From: Pseudomonas laurylsulfatiphila
GTDB lineage: Bacteria; Pseudomonadota; Gammaproteobacteria; Pseudomonadales; Pseudomonadaceae
NCBI RefSeq assembly: GCF_002934665.1
Contig: NZ_NIRS01000004.1
Span: 188,501-252,500 of the forward strand
Reading direction: 5' to 3'
Length of the DNA: 64,000 nt
Shown one piece after another: positions 49,435 through 60,271 of this stretch. The notes beneath the pieces are model-generated. The model was given only the letters and a program-made list of their open reading frames with translations. It was not told the origin of the DNA and searched no databases. The position numbers were made by a program, and so were the translations under genes. Position 1 is the first letter of the stretch, and each line of letters opens with the position of its first letter.

Positions 49435-49974
49435 TTAACCCTCCTTGACCAGGCCGAGATCGGTCAGCACGTTGCGGGTGGCGCTGTAGTAGCGCACGTA
49501 CCCGGTGCAACGGCATATGTGATGACCGAGGCTGTCCTCGATGACTTTTTCCAGCTGGCTTTTGACGATCGGCTGACGCTGCAGCTTTTCCACGAGCACG
49601 GTCGCGGCATTGACGAAGCCCGGTGCGCAGTAGCTGCACTGGAAGGCGAATTCGTCGACGAAGCGCTGCTGGATCGGGTTCAGCTCGGTGACCTTGCCCT
49701 GCTCGTCGCGGGTTGCATGGCCTTCGATGGTCCGCACTTTCTTGCCTTCGAAATAGTGCGCGCCGGTGATGCAGGTGCGCACTTCTTCGCTGGTGCCGTC
49801 GGGGTTGTCGACGATCACCACGCAGGCGTGGCAGATGCCCTGGCCGCAGCCCAGGCGCGAACCGGTGAGGTTCTTGTATTCGTGCAGGTAGTCGATCATC
49901 GGCAGGTCATCAGGGATGTCCACCGGGCCGACGGATTGACCGTTGAGGGTCAGTTGAAGCGGACGGTTAGCCAT
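49435..49974 (-). CDS. 2Fe-2S subunit of a molybdenum hydroxylase
   Basis: 179 aa. The plant-type cluster motif GCGQGICHAC is near residue 47 and the alpha-helical second cluster has CSYCAPG near 112 and CRCTGYVRYY near 152. It relays electrons from the Mo centre to cytochrome c. The ATG overlaps the Mo-subunit stop by 8 bases. Its partner arrangement resembles IorA or NicA. Confidence 0.94.
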   Translation of the reverse strand: MANRPLQLTLNGQSVGPVDIPDDLPMIDYLHEYKNLTGSRLGCGQGICHACVVIVDNPDGTSEEVRTCITGAHYFEGKKVRTIEGHATRDEQGKVTELNPIQQRFVDEFAFQCSYCAPGFVNAATVLVEKLQRQPIVKSQLEKVIEDSLGHHICRCTGYVRYYSATRNVLTDLGLVKEG

Positions 49975-52798
49975 TGAGGGCCTCCTTGATGCGTGCAGAA
50001 GTGATAGGCAGGTCGCGGACACGTTTACCGATGGCATGGGCCACGGCATTGCCGATGGCACCGACCACCGGAATCATCACCACTTCGGCGATGCCCTTGG
50101 ACGGGTCGCTTGGCGAGAGTGGCGGCAGGATCTCCGCCGTCTGCTTCCACACCGCAACATGCCGCGCCATTGGCAGGCGGTAACGGTTGAAGTTCCAGTC
50201 ACCCTCACCCGGCCCGCCTTCGTACAGCGGCATTTCTTCCATCAGCGCATGGCCGATGCCCATGGCGATGCCGCCTTCGAGCTGGCCCTTGACCAGTTCC
50301 GGCACCAGCACGCGACCGCACTCGACCCACGAGTGATGGTTGAGTACCGACACTTCGTTCGAACCCTTGTTGACCTTCACTTCCACCAGCGTCGCCACCG
50401 GGCTGTAGTACGTCACCGCCGCGTTGTTCAACTGGGTTGCCGGGTAGGCGATGTTCTGCCGGTCCAGCAAATGGAAACCGGCGCTGTTCATCTGCGCCTT
50501 CTTCGCATTCGGTGCACCGTCGCCGTACTTCACCGCCAGGCCATCGAGCGGCAGACGCTCACGCACGCCGTCGATGCTGAACTCGGCCTCGGCCCAGCTC
50601 CAGCGGTTGAAACCGTGCACCGTGGCGCCGCTCACCAGGCCGCGCTCGTGAACACGCTTGGCGAGCATGGCGAACGGCAGGGGTTCCATGCCGTTGGCGG
50701 TGAGCTTGCCGTCGACCCAATGGGCGTCTTCGCGGCGCACCACGTAGGGGTTGGCCTGACCACCGAAAGGGCCTTGGCGCCAGATCTCCAGCGCCGCCGG
50801 CCACAGGCCGTGGTTGAACAGCACGCGCGCCGCTTCACGGGTGGCGTGGCTGAAGTAGTACGCCGAGTTGGTGGCCGACGATGCCGAAGCCACCTTGCCG
50901 ACCCAACGCGGGTTGCGCAGGACATTATCCTGTTCGGCCTGGCTCATGATGTACGGGTTGCCGCTGCTGATCAGCTGCAACTCTTTCCATTCGGTTTCAC
51001 CGGTCTTCACTTCGTGTGCCGGGATACCGAGGAAATCGGCCACGACCATGGCCTGCGAGGTCGACATGCCGGTGCCGATCTCGATACCGATGTGGCGTAG
51101 GCTGATGCGACCTTCGGCGGTGAATTCAATGCTGGCCATCGGCGCTTCGGAACCGGTGCCGAAGTCTTTCTGGCAGATGGCGAAACCCACGCCGTACCAG
51201 TTGTCCGGATCGGCAGCTTCGCGTTGTTTCTTGATCGCGTCGCGGTTTTTCCAGACCTCGTGGACCGCCGCCTTGTCGAGAATCTCGTGCAGGCGCAGGG
51301 CACCGGCCGGGATCGCGCCCTGGGTGTTTTTCATGCCCGAGCGCAGCGCATTTTTGCGACGCAGTTCAATGGCATCGACACCCAGGCGATCGGCGATTTC
51401 GTCGACCATCATTTCGGTCGACGCCATGCTCTGCAGGGTGCCGTAGCCACGCATCGACCCGGCTTCTACCGCGCGGGAATGGTAAGCCGTGACCTGCAGG
51501 TCGTTCTGCGGCATGTAATAGATCGATTGCGCGGCCGTGGCGCCCACCGCCGCCACCGACGGGCTGTAGTTGATTCGCCCGCCACCGTCGACGCTCATTT
51601 CAGCGCGGAAGATCTTGAAGCTGTGGTCGTTCTTGTCCACCGCCAACTGGTAGCGAATGTCGAACGGGTGACGCTTGATGCCGCTCTGGAACTGCTCGTA
51701 GCGGTCGTTGGCCAGGCGTACCGGCACGCCGGCGCCGTACAACGCGGCCAGCGCTGCGTAGTAGACGAAAATGTTGTGGTCTTTCGAGCCATAACCGACG
51801 GTATAACCCGGGTGCATGTTCAGGTTGGCCAGGCCGAAACGCGACGGCGCGATCATCTTCGCGGTCTCGGTCGCGGCTTCCAGCGGGCACTGGGTAGCGA
51901 CGACGAAATGCAGGGTCTTGGTGGCCGGGTCGTACCAGCCGTTGCCGTTGTCCGGCTCCAGGGCAGCCGGTTCGATCGACGGGGTCTTGTAGCGCTCGTC
52001 GAACACCAGCCAGTTGTCCGGCGGCGTATCGATCTGCTGCTTCATGCGGTCGGCGTAGAACAACCCGCGCTCGGTCAGGTTGCCGTGCAGGTTCGGCTGG
52101 GAGTTCCACACCGGACGACGGTTTTTCAGCATCGGGAACAGGATCGAATCCTTGAGGCTGGCGAACTCGTCTTCATCCGCCGAGGTCGCACCGCCGACGC
52201 GCACGTAGCGGAAGCTGCCGTATGGATCGCCTTCGTAGAACGGCACTTTATCGCCGTAGCGGATGGCCTTGTCATTGAATTTGAGTTGGTTCTTGGCCTG
52301 ACGGAAGCGCTCGAAGTCGTTCCAGATCAGGATCGCCACCGGGTGCCCGATGAACATCGGCACCTTGCCGGCCGGCAACAGCGGATCCGGCGCGTGCTCC
52401 TCAGGGAACACGATACCGTCCTTGACCAGGTCTTCGGCGGTGACGATGCGGTCCGGCTGCAACTCGGCACCCAGCCACGACAGGTCGATGCCGGCGAAGA
52501 TGTGGTCGGCCTTGATGGTTTTCAGCAGCATGGCGTGGCCTTGTTGCTGCGGCCAGCCCGGCATGTCCTTGGCACGGATGTCGCGGGCAAAGACCTTGCT
52601 GCCGCAGACCTTGGACAAGGCATCGTTACGGGCGCGCGCCTTGCCATTGTTGCCGAGCCACTGCTCGGACGGCACGGTCACGCTGTTTTCCATCAAGGCG
52701 GCCAGCGCCTGGCTGCTCAACGGCGTGAGCGTCACGCTCACACCCGCTACCAGCCCGCCCTGAAGGAACGAGCGCCGGGATATATCACGGTTGGACAT
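49967..52798 (-). CDS. Molybdopterin-binding subunit of an IorB/NicB-like hydroxylase
   Basis: 943 aa. A Tat signal (RRSFLQGGLVAG, residues 8-19) exports the folded enzyme. The Mo-binding segments include GSMRGYGTLQSMASTEM near 445 and a C-terminal GIGHALMEEMPLY near 870. The family oxidises aldehydes or N-heterocycles (isoquinoline, nicotinate) at a Mo centre; the exact substrate cannot be read. First gene of an operon with 2Fe-2S subunit, cytochrome c and XdhC. ATCATC and no obvious regulator site upstream. Confidence 0.9.
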   Translation of the reverse strand: MSNRDISRRSFLQGGLVAGVSVTLTPLSSQALAALMENSVTVPSEQWLGNNGKARARNDALSKVCGSKVFARDIRAKDMPGWPQQQGHAMLLKTIKADHIFAGIDLSWLGAELQPDRIVTAEDLVKDGIVFPEEHAPDPLLPAGKVPMFIGHPVAILIWNDFERFRQAKNQLKFNDKAIRYGDKVPFYEGDPYGSFRYVRVGGATSADEDEFASLKDSILFPMLKNRRPVWNSQPNLHGNLTERGLFYADRMKQQIDTPPDNWLVFDERYKTPSIEPAALEPDNGNGWYDPATKTLHFVVATQCPLEAATETAKMIAPSRFGLANLNMHPGYTVGYGSKDHNIFVYYAALAALYGAGVPVRLANDRYEQFQSGIKRHPFDIRYQLAVDKNDHSFKIFRAEMSVDGGGRINYSPSVAAVGATAAQSIYYMPQNDLQVTAYHSRAVEAGSMRGYGTLQSMASTEMMVDEIADRLGVDAIELRRKNALRSGMKNTQGAIPAGALRLHEILDKAAVHEVWKNRDAIKKQREAADPDNWYGVGFAICQKDFGTGSEAPMASIEFTAEGRISLRHIGIEIGTGMSTSQAMVVADFLGIPAHEVKTGETEWKELQLISSGNPYIMSQAEQDNVLRNPRWVGKVASASSATNSAYYFSHATREAARVLFNHGLWPAALEIWRQGPFGGQANPYVVRREDAHWVDGKLTANGMEPLPFAMLAKRVHERGLVSGATVHGFNRWSWAEAEFSIDGVRERLPLDGLAVKYGDGAPNAKKAQMNSAGFHLLDRQNIAYPATQLNNAAVTYYSPVATLVEVKVNKGSNEVSVLNHHSWVECGRVLVPELVKGQLEGGIAMGIGHALMEEMPLYEGGPGEGDWNFNRYRLPMARHVAVWKQTAEILPPLSPSDPSKGIAEVVMIPVVGAIGNAVAHAIGKRVRDLPITSARIKEALNG

Positions 52799-52974
52799 GG
52801 ATCATCCTCTGGGCGGTTATGGGGTCCGCCCTTCTGGTTATGTACTGGAAATCTCGAGTCTTGCAGAAGCCCTCTTCGACGATGCAAAGGGCTGTTGTTG
52901 ACAGTGCAAAGCTGACCGAAAGGTTAAGTTTATAGGCTTATGCCTTCGCGGAAAACTAAAAACTGACCAAGGAA

Positions 52975-53174
52975 TCAAAAAACCGCGACTTTTCGACGCA
53001 GCAGTTCGATGAACAACCCCACTCCCGGCTGATGTGCTCGCCCTTGCGCAACAACAACCCGAATGGCGCCATCTGCACATCCAGTTCCACCGGCAACGCC
53101 ACCACCAGTCCCATTTCAAGATAGTCGTGCAATGCGGTTTCCGACAGGACCCTGATCGCGTCGGTCAGCGGCAT
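52975..53174 (-). pseudogene. Frameshifted C-terminal fragment of a LysR regulator
   Basis: About 65 codons matching the end of a LysR substrate-binding domain (LHDYLEMGLVVALPVELD, then FGLLLRKGEHISREWG). One base is missing after the codons for EWG: the other frame resumes with LFIELLRRKVAVF and ends at TGA 52977-52975. The N-terminal 200 or more residues are absent, replaced by fhuF. Confidence 0.83.
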
Positions 53175-53947
53175 TTCCCCGGACGTAGCAATGGGCAGGT
53201 CGAACAGTATTCAGCGGGGTCGGTGGCCAGGTAATAGAAGCAACAGGTTCGGCGAAAGCGAATGCTGCGCTGCCCGTCGTCCACCAGCGTCGGCGGTCGA
53301 CGAAAATGGCTCAGCGGGTTGTAATCGAGACCGAACAACGCAGGCTCGGCTTGTGTCAGCAGCCAATGGAAATCCGCTTCACAGCGCTTGCGCACTGACG
53401 GGTCGTCGATTTTCACCATGCGTTTTTCATACAGCGAGTAAACGCGCACGGCCGTGTTTTCCCAGAGGATGCGCCGGGAGACACCAGTGACACGGTTGAA
53501 GGTTTGCCACAACGGTTGCAGCAGTCCCGCGAACAGTCCCCGCACCAGGGCCTCCCGCCAGGCCTCGCGTTCATTGGCCCCATAGGTCAGCGGCAGACCG
53601 TGATTCAGTGGCATCGAAGACGTCCACTGCCCATCATCGTGGCCGTATTCAATCAGCGTGTTGTCGAGCGTCAACAACAGCCCCTTGTCATACACCGACA
53701 GCGCATACAAACAGGCGCCGGTCGCCAGAAACGACAAGCGTTTGCCCAGCAGTGAGGCGGTGATCGCCCGGGTCGGCGAGCCAATCACCGGGCCCAGGGT
53801 GTCCAGCAGTTGCTCACACACGTCCTCCTGCAACAAGTCCCGGGCCATCAGCGAGCGCAACGGGTCGCGCTCGTCGCTGTTCTTGAGCCGCAAGCCGCCG
53901 GACAACACCGTCCACTGCGACGCGGTGAAATGACGTGCCAGACTCAT
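53165..53947 (-). CDS. fhuF: FhuF-type ferric siderophore reductase
   Basis: 260 aa, cytosolic. The C-terminal cysteine set CCFYYL and CSTCPLL (C-C-x10-C-x2-C) binds a 2Fe-2S cluster as in FhuF, which reduces iron in hydroxamate-type siderophores to release Fe(II). It closes the uptake operon, and its ATG overlaps the ATPase stop as ATGA. Its 3' end overlaps the LysR remnant. Confidence 0.93.
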   Translation of the reverse strand: MSLARHFTASQWTVLSGGLRLKNSDERDPLRSLMARDLLQEDVCEQLLDTLGPVIGSPTRAITASLLGKRLSFLATGACLYALSVYDKGLLLTLDNTLIEYGHDDGQWTSSMPLNHGLPLTYGANEREAWREALVRGLFAGLLQPLWQTFNRVTGVSRRILWENTAVRVYSLYEKRMVKIDDPSVRKRCEADFHWLLTQAEPALFGLDYNPLSHFRRPPTLVDDGQRSIRFRRTCCFYYLATDPAEYCSTCPLLRPGKCR

Positions 53948-54735
53948 TGCGGCAATTCCCGGCCAAACGGAATGCACAGCGGCGTGCCGAAGAACGGATC
54001 GGCAATGATCCGGCAATTGAGGTCGAATACGGTTTTGACCAAGGGTTCGGTCAACACCTCGTCGGGCCGTCCCTGGGCAAAGGCCGTCCGGTTGTGCACC
54101 GCAACCATGTGGTCGGCGTAACGACAGGCCAGGTTGAGGTCGTGCAGCACCATGATGATGGTCTTGTTTTCGAGCCGGTTAAGGTCGCGCAGCAAGTCCA
54201 GCACTTCGATCTGGTGCGCCAGGTCGAGAAACGTGGTGGGTTCGTCGAGCAGCACGATGCCTGTGTCCTGGGCCAGGGTCATGGCGATCCACGCGCGCTG
54301 GCGCTGCCCGCCGGACAACGCGTCCACCGGTCGGTCCGCCAGGGCCTGCAGGCTGGTTTGCGTCAACGCGCGGTTGACCATGGCCTCATCTTCAGCCGAC
54401 CACTGCTGCATCCAGCTCTGATACGGATAACGCCCCAGCGCCACCAACTGCCGCACCGTGATGCCCTCCGGCGCACTGGGAGTCTGAGGCAAAATGGCCA
54501 ACTCCCTGGCCACGGCGGCCGTGGACTTTTGCTGGATGTCCATACCGTTGAGGATCACCGAGCCCTGCCGCGGTTTCAGCAGTCGGGCGAAGGACTTGAG
54601 CAAGGTGCTTTTGCCGCAGCCGTTGCTGCCGATCAGTACCGAAATCTTGCCCTGGGGCAGCTGCATGTCCAGCGCGTCAATAATGACCTGGCGCTGGTAA
54701 CTCAGGGTCAGGCCGCGACTTGCAATCGACGTCAT
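53944..54735 (-). CDS. Iron-siderophore ABC transporter ATPase
   Basis: 263 aa, FepC/FecE class. Walker [10 protein letters not shown] near residue 36, signature [13 protein letters not shown] near 140, Walker [13 protein letters not shown] near 160, switch His near 194. It energises the two permeases upstream; they are separated by 12 bases. Confidence 0.94.
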   Translation of the reverse strand: MTSIASRGLTLSYQRQVIIDALDMQLPQGKISVLIGSNGCGKSTLLKSFARLLKPRQGSVILNGMDIQQKSTAAVARELAILPQTPSAPEGITVRQLVALGRYPYQSWMQQWSAEDEAMVNRALTQTSLQALADRPVDALSGGQRQRAWIAMTLAQDTGIVLLDEPTTFLDLAHQIEVLDLLRDLNRLENKTIIMVLHDLNLACRYADHMVAVHNRTAFAQGRPDEVLTEPLVKTVFDLNCRIIADPFFGTPLCIPFGRELPQ

Positions 54736-54747
54736 GCGTTGAATTCC

Positions 54748-55779
54748 TTAATGACGCTGTTTAATCAACAAATAGAGAAAAAAGGGTGTGCCCAGCACGG
54801 CGACAAAAATCCCGGCCGGCAGATCCAGCGGCAAAAACAGGACACGCCCGGCGAGGTCGGCCAGCACCACGAGGTTCGCCCCGACCAACGCGGCCATCAC
54901 CGCCTGACCACCAAAACCCGGGGCGACCAGACGCTTGGCAATGTGCGGCGCAATCAGCCCGACAAACGCAATCGCCCCGCCCCAGGCAATCGCTGCACCG
55001 GCCAATGCCACGCTCACCAGCAACAAACCGGCACGCAGCCACTGCACCCGAACGCCGATGCCCTGGGCCAGAGTGTCATCCAGTTGTTGCACCCTCACCT
55101 GCCGGGCCAGCAGCACCAGCAGCGGGCAGATACCCAACAACCAGCGCCCCAGCGCCAGCGGTTCCGGCCAACTGGCGCCGTACACGCTGCCGGTCAGCCA
55201 GACATAAGCCGACAGGGTCGTGGTCAGCGGACTGAAGACCAGGATGAAGGTGGTCGCGGCGGTCAACATCGCGCTGATGCCGACCCCGATCAACACCAGG
55301 CGCAGCGGTGAGGCTCCCTGTTTCCAGGCCAGCAGATAGATCGCCAATGCCGCCAGCCCCGCGCCGAGCATCGCCGCCAGCGGCAGATACTGTTGGCCCA
55401 GCGCCAGGGAGAAAAACGCCAGATACAGCACGGCCGCCGCACTGGCGCCGCTGGTGATACCCAGCAGATCAGGGGACGCCAGCGGGTTGCGGATGATGCT
55501 TTGCAGAATCAGCCCCGACACCGACAATGCCGCCCCGACCAACGCCGCCAGGAGCATGCGCGGCAAGCGCAATTGCTCGACGATGAACGTCAGGCTGGCG
55601 TCCTGGCTCGACAGCACAATCCGCAGCACCTCCAACGGCGACAGCATGACTTTGCCCAGCGACAGTGAACCGAGCATGATCAGCGCCGTCACCATCAACG
55701 CCGCCAGCAACCGCCACAACGTGGCGACATTGATCCGCCGGGAAAAGCCGCTGCGGCGCCAGGTCAGGACCTTATCCAT
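54748..55779 (-). CDS. FecCD-family permease (second)
   Basis: 343 aa with nine to ten membrane helices, [12 protein letters not shown] near residue 272 and the conserved ending of FecD/FepG. ATG 55779 overlaps the first permease stop and has GGAGG six bases upstream, so an upstream ATG at 55791 is rejected. Confidence 0.93.
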   Translation of the reverse strand: MDKVLTWRRSGFSRRINVATLWRLLAALMVTALIMLGSLSLGKVMLSPLEVLRIVLSSQDASLTFIVEQLRLPRMLLAALVGAALSVSGLILQSIIRNPLASPDLLGITSGASAAAVLYLAFFSLALGQQYLPLAAMLGAGLAALAIYLLAWKQGASPLRLVLIGVGISAMLTAATTFILVFSPLTTTLSAYVWLTGSVYGASWPEPLALGRWLLGICPLLVLLARQVRVQQLDDTLAQGIGVRVQWLRAGLLLVSVALAGAAIAWGGAIAFVGLIAPHIAKRLVAPGFGGQAVMAALVGANLVVLADLAGRVLFLPLDLPAGIFVAVLGTPFFLYLLIKQRH

Positions 55780-56761
55780 AACGACCTCCACGCCGGGCCA
55801 GCAGAATGAAGAAGGGTGCGCCGAACAATGCCGTCATCACGCCCACCGGGACCTCCTGCGGCAGGATCAACACCCGCGACAAGGTATCGGCCAGCAGCAG
55901 GACAATCGCGCCGAGCAGCGCACAGCCCGGCAGCAACCAGCGATGATCGATGGACAGGCCCTTGCGCACCATGTGCGGCACCAGCAGGCCGATAAACCCG
56001 ATGCTGCCGGCCAATGCCACGGCACTGCCCGCCAGACAGACCACCAGCACGCTCATCAGCAGCCGGATCAAACCGGTGCGCTGACCCAGGCCGGTGGCGA
56101 TCTCCTCGCCTGCGTCAAGCACGTTGACCTGCCCCGCCAGCAACATCGCGCCGAACAACCCGAGTACGCCACAGATCAGCAGTGGCGCGGCGACCGACAG
56201 GCTGCGCTCGGTCAACGAGCCCGCCAGCCAGAACAGCACCGTGTCCAGTCCATCCTGGTTGACCACCAGCAACGCCTGGCTGAACGCGGAGAACAAAGCA
56301 GCCATCGCCGCACCCGCCAGCACAATGCGCAGCGGGCTGAGACTGCCCTGCCCCATGTTGCCGATCAGCCACACCAGGCTGCCGGCCACGGCCGCGCCGA
56401 TGAACGCGCACCACAGCCAGGCATCCGGGGATGACAGGGAAAACAGCGAGGAGCACAGGATGATAAAAAAAGTCGCGCCGGCGTTGATCCCGAACAACCC
56501 GGGGGACGCCAGCGGATTGCGCGTCAGCGCCTGCATCAAGGCCCCCGCCACGGCCAGGCTCGCGCCCACGGCCATCGCCATCAAGGTGCGCGACAGGCGC
56601 GTGGTGGTCACCAGCACATGGCTGACGCTCAGCGGATCGGGATGCACGAACGCGGCGGCAATGTGCGACAGCGGAATCCAGGTGGCTCCGACCGCCAGGC
56701 TCAGCACGCCGCTGAGCAGCAACACGACGGCGGCACAGCACAATTTCAAACCATTGCTCAT
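55772..56761 (-). CDS. FecCD-family permease (first)
   Basis: 329 aa with about nine membrane helices. [16 protein letters not shown] near 252 is the typical ATPase-contact region of iron-siderophore permeases, and [15 protein letters not shown] near 82 matches FecC/FepD. It overlaps the binding-protein stop as ATGA. Confidence 0.93.
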   Translation of the reverse strand: MSNGLKLCCAAVVLLLSGVLSLAVGATWIPLSHIAAAFVHPDPLSVSHVLVTTTRLSRTLMAMAVGASLAVAGALMQALTRNPLASPGLFGINAGATFFIILCSSLFSLSSPDAWLWCAFIGAAVAGSLVWLIGNMGQGSLSPLRIVLAGAAMAALFSAFSQALLVVNQDGLDTVLFWLAGSLTERSLSVAAPLLICGVLGLFGAMLLAGQVNVLDAGEEIATGLGQRTGLIRLLMSVLVVCLAGSAVALAGSIGFIGLLVPHMVRKGLSIDHRWLLPGCALLGAIVLLLADTLSRVLILPQEVPVGVMTALFGAPFFILLARRGGRYG

Positions 56762-57702
56762 CAGGACACGTCCGCCGTGACCAGCCGCACGACGTCATCG
56801 AGCATCAGGTTCGCCCCGAGCATCCCGCCCGACAGGCTCCAGGCCACTCCGTCGACCCGCCACACCTGCCCCTGTTGCGGCGCACGCATTTGCTGCCACA
56901 GCGGATGCTGCACCAGGCTTTCATAGTTTCGCTGCACTGCCGGTTTCTCCGCGCGCAAGAAGACAATGAAAATGTCGGCATTGACCACCGCCAGACTCTC
57001 CTTGCTGGTGAGTTTGATCGATACCCCGCTCGCCGCCCGACTGGCCTCACTCCAGCCAAACCCCAGCTCGGTGATCACCGAACCTGGAAAACTGGCCGGC
57101 AGATAACTGCGGATATGGTCCTCGCGGACATCCAGAATCGACACCGTCGGCGGCCAGCGCTCGGCAAATTTCTGCTGCAGTTGCTCGCGCAGTTGTGCCG
57201 TGCGCCACTGCCAGCGGGCCAACACCTCCTCGGCGCGCTGCTGGCGGTGCAAGGCCAGGCCCATCAACGCCAGGGTCTTTTTGAACTCGAACACTTCTTC
57301 CAGTATCACCACCGGGGCGATCTGCTTGAGCAACGGCGCGATGCGTTCATGGCGAAAGCGCGAGGCGATGATCACGTCCGGCTTGAGCAGCGCGATGTCC
57401 TCAAGGCTGGGCTGGGTTTCCAGCCCGACATGGGGCACCGCCTCCAGCGCCGAACGCAGATAGCGATAGGTGGGCTTTTCGCTCCAGGAATCGACGATGC
57501 CGCAAGGTGTGATGCCCAGCGCCACGGCACTGTCCGTGGCCCCCTGAAACAGGGTGATCACCCGCAGCGGCGCGGCGTCGGCCCGGGCCCACGTCGACGG
57601 GGTAAACCTGAGCGCAAGCAGGCCCAGGGACAGGCGCAGCAGCGTGCGCCTGGAAGGCGTATTGGGCTGTTCTTTCTTGGGCGGGTCAGTCAGGCCGGGC
57701 AT
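56761..57702 (-). CDS. Iron-siderophore periplasmic binding protein
   Basis: 313 aa. The N-terminus has [14 protein letters not shown], a Tat-like export signal. The fold is FhuD/BtuF class, recognisable from [11 protein letters not shown] near 107. It delivers ferric siderophore to the permeases. MPGLTDPP is the chosen start; the longer frame has no site. Confidence 0.9.
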   Translation of the reverse strand: MPGLTDPPKKEQPNTPSRRTLLRLSLGLLALRFTPSTWARADAAPLRVITLFQGATDSAVALGITPCGIVDSWSEKPTYRYLRSALEAVPHVGLETQPSLEDIALLKPDVIIASRFRHERIAPLLKQIAPVVILEEVFEFKKTLALMGLALHRQQRAEEVLARWQWRTAQLREQLQQKFAERWPPTVSILDVREDHIRSYLPASFPGSVITELGFGWSEASRAASGVSIKLTSKESLAVVNADIFIVFLRAEKPAVQRNYESLVQHPLWQQMRAPQQGQVWRVDGVAWSLSGGMLGANLMLDDVVRLVTADVS

Positions 57703-57780
57703 GCTTTCGTCCTCTGCAATCGATTCATGACACAACTGGGTAGCGCCCTTCCCTGTGGCGCAATCCACGGTTGAATCGAT

Positions 57781-60204
57781 TCAGAAGTCGACGGTCGCCG
57801 ACAGCAGGTAGGTTCGTGGAGTCGCGAGCGTCAATCCAGGCTCGCTGTCATCCGAGGCACCGGCCGAACTCCAGTAGCGCTTGTCGGCCACGTTCTCGAT
57901 ATTGGCGCGCAGGGTGATGTTCTTTTCTTCAACCTTGAAGGCGTAGCGCGCGCCCACGTCGACACGCGTCCAGGCATCGATTTCCTTGTTATTGGACTGG
58001 TCCAGATACTGCGAGCTGGAATAGATGCCACGGCTGGTGAGGGTCAGGCCTTGTACATTCGGCACGTCCCACTCGGCCCCCAGGCTGACGTTGTATTCCG
58101 GCGTGGCGGGCGCGCGGTTGCCGTCAAAGGTGCCGTTGGTGGTGCCGGTCAACTCGCTGTCGATGTACATGACGCCGCCAAGCAGGCGGAAACCGTTGAG
58201 CGGCTCACCGAACACACTGACTTCCACACCGTTGTTTTCGCGTTTGCCATTCGGGCCGAAAACCCGCGTCGTGGCGTTGGTTTCATAGGCCGGCTGCTTG
58301 ATCCGGAACACCGCTGTGGTAATGGCGAACGCACCCGCATCATATTTGGCACCGACCTCGACCTGCCGACTGATGAACGGCGGGAAGATCTCGTCCTCGT
58401 TCACCGAGGTCGACGGCGCGATCTTGCCCTGGCTCAGGCCTTCCATGTAGTTGGCATACAACGAAAGCTTGTCGGTGGCCTTGAACAGGATGCCGCCCGA
58501 GGGCGAAACCTTTTCTTCATCGTAGCCCGTGTCGCCTTTGACATTATCCGTCCAGTCGTCAACCTGCACTCGCTGCCAGCGGGCGCCGACGGTCAACAGC
58601 ACCCGGTCATCGAGGAAACCCAATGTGTCGGACAACGCCACGCTGCTGGAACGGTTCTCGGTATACACCTTCGAATCGAGTCGCGTGGGCGTGCTGGGTG
58701 TAGGTGTTTCCACGGGGTTGTAAATATTGCTCGGGGCGGCGGCATAACGGGCGCCACCGTTTTCGAAGTCCATGTAGAAGTAGCTGGCAGCCAGGTTGAT
58801 TTCATGGCTCACCGGACCGGTATGGAACCAGTTGCGGACCCCGGCGTTGGCTGTCCGGACATTTTCGTCACGGGTGAAGTCACGTGGCTGAACGCTGAAA
58901 TCGCCCGCGTTGTTGGTGACCGCTACGGCGTGCCGAAGGAAGTCGTGATTACTTTTACGCGCACCCGCACCGGCGTACACCATGACGGAGTCGCTGACAT
59001 CGTACTCGCCGGTCACCGTACCGAAGGTGTCCTTGGTCCGCGCCTTGCTCCATGGCTGCGCATAGTTGTGGCGAACATCGCTGGCGTGCGGAACCTGAGC
59101 TTTGGCGCCGACCTGCACACGCTCCTGCGGGGCGTCGGTGTCACGCTCGTTATGTCCGATGTCCGTCGAGAGCCGCAGTCGCTCACCGCGAAAATCCAGG
59201 CCCAGCACAGCCATCTCACGGTCAACACTCTGGTGATCCCATTCGGTGTCGCCGGACTGCTTCACGCCGTTGAAACGAACACCGAACATGTCCCCCTCAC
59301 CAAAGCGCCGACCGATATCTACCGCACCGCCGACCTGGCTGTCGGAAGCGTAGTTGCCGGTAAACGAGGTAACGGGCACGTCGGTGGCGCGCTTGGGCAC
59401 CACGTTGATCCCGCCGCCCACGCTGCCCCGCGGCGAGATGCCATTGATCAACTGACTCGGGCCTTTGAGGATGTCGACGCGGTCGGCCATTTCCATGTCG
59501 ATGGTGTACGTCGGCAGGATGCCGTAGAGACCGTTGTAGGAGACATCACTGTTGAACAGGCTCATTCCGCGAATGGTGAACTGCTCATACCGCCCACCCG
59601 CCGGGTTGGTGGCGCGAACCGAGGGATCGCTGGCAACGAGGTCGCCCAAGGTACGAGCCTGCAGGTTTTTCACCAACTCACTGGTGTAGGTGGTCTCGCT
59701 GAACGGCGTCTCCATGAAGTCTTTCGAGCCCAGCAAGCCTTGCGACCCACGGCGTGCGACCTGCCCGCCGACATACGGATCACCGTGTGCTGTGTCCGCC
59801 GTCGCGTAAATAGAGGTAGCACCCAATTGCAGGGTGCTGCCTGTTGGCGCCGGGGTCAGCATGTACGCCTGTTCGCCCACCGGTTGCAGTTGCAGACCGG
59901 AACCCTGCAGCAGCTGGGCAAAGCCCTCTTCCACCGCGAAGTCGCCGGAAAGGCCAGGGCTGGTGCGCCCACTCACCAGTGCCGGGTCCACGGACAGATT
60001 GACCCCGGCCAACCCGGCGAAACGGGTCAGCGCCGCGCCGAGGCTACCGGCTGGCACCTGATAGCTGCGCCGTGGCGCGTCTTCGGCCCAACCGGCAGTG
60101 ATGAACAACGGACAGGCACTCAGGCTCAACAACAGACTCAAGTGCATCAAGGGGCGCAACCGGGATGGAGCCAGACGCGTACTGCAAGGCATCACTGCGG
60201 GCAT
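57781..60204 (-). CDS. TonB-dependent siderophore receptor with STN signalling domain
   Basis: 807 aa outer-membrane protein. A signal peptide ends near residue 40. An STN/secretin-like domain (residues ~48-98, beginning SYQVPAGSLGAALTRFA) lets it signal to FecR. The plug has RGMSLFNSDVSYNG near 215 and DRVDILKGPS near 245, and a beta-barrel ends in F (ATVDF). The plug resembles FhuE/FpvA-type siderophore receptors more than FecA. Substrate unknown; FhuF suggests a hydroxamate. Confidence 0.92.
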   Translation of the reverse strand: MPAVMPCSTRLAPSRLRPLMHLSLLLSLSACPLFITAGWAEDAPRRSYQVPAGSLGAALTRFAGLAGVNLSVDPALVSGRTSPGLSGDFAVEEGFAQLLQGSGLQLQPVGEQAYMLTPAPTGSTLQLGATSIYATADTAHGDPYVGGQVARRGSQGLLGSKDFMETPFSETTYTSELVKNLQARTLGDLVASDPSVRATNPAGGRYEQFTIRGMSLFNSDVSYNGLYGILPTYTIDMEMADRVDILKGPSQLINGISPRGSVGGGINVVPKRATDVPVTSFTGNYASDSQVGGAVDIGRRFGEGDMFGVRFNGVKQSGDTEWDHQSVDREMAVLGLDFRGERLRLSTDIGHNERDTDAPQERVQVGAKAQVPHASDVRHNYAQPWSKARTKDTFGTVTGEYDVSDSVMVYAGAGARKSNHDFLRHAVAVTNNAGDFSVQPRDFTRDENVRTANAGVRNWFHTGPVSHEINLAASYFYMDFENGGARYAAAPSNIYNPVETPTPSTPTRLDSKVYTENRSSSVALSDTLGFLDDRVLLTVGARWQRVQVDDWTDNVKGDTGYDEEKVSPSGGILFKATDKLSLYANYMEGLSQGKIAPSTSVNEDEIFPPFISRQVEVGAKYDAGAFAITTAVFRIKQPAYETNATTRVFGPNGKRENNGVEVSVFGEPLNGFRLLGGVMYIDSELTGTTNGTFDGNRAPATPEYNVSLGAEWDVPNVQGLTLTSRGIYSSSQYLDQSNNKEIDAWTRVDVGARYAFKVEEKNITLRANIENVADKRYWSSAGASDDSEPGLTLATPRTYLLSATVDF

Positions 60205-60271
60205 TGAGAATCTCTCTGATTTCGTTTCACTTGCCTTGAATGACAAGCGTCGCGAAAAAAGGGGACACGCG

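Noticed and set aside
51224..52915. Long open frames antisense to the Mo subunit, cytochrome c and TonB receptor genes
   Set aside because: All are shadows of strong genes with clear motifs; none has a ribosome-binding site or domain.
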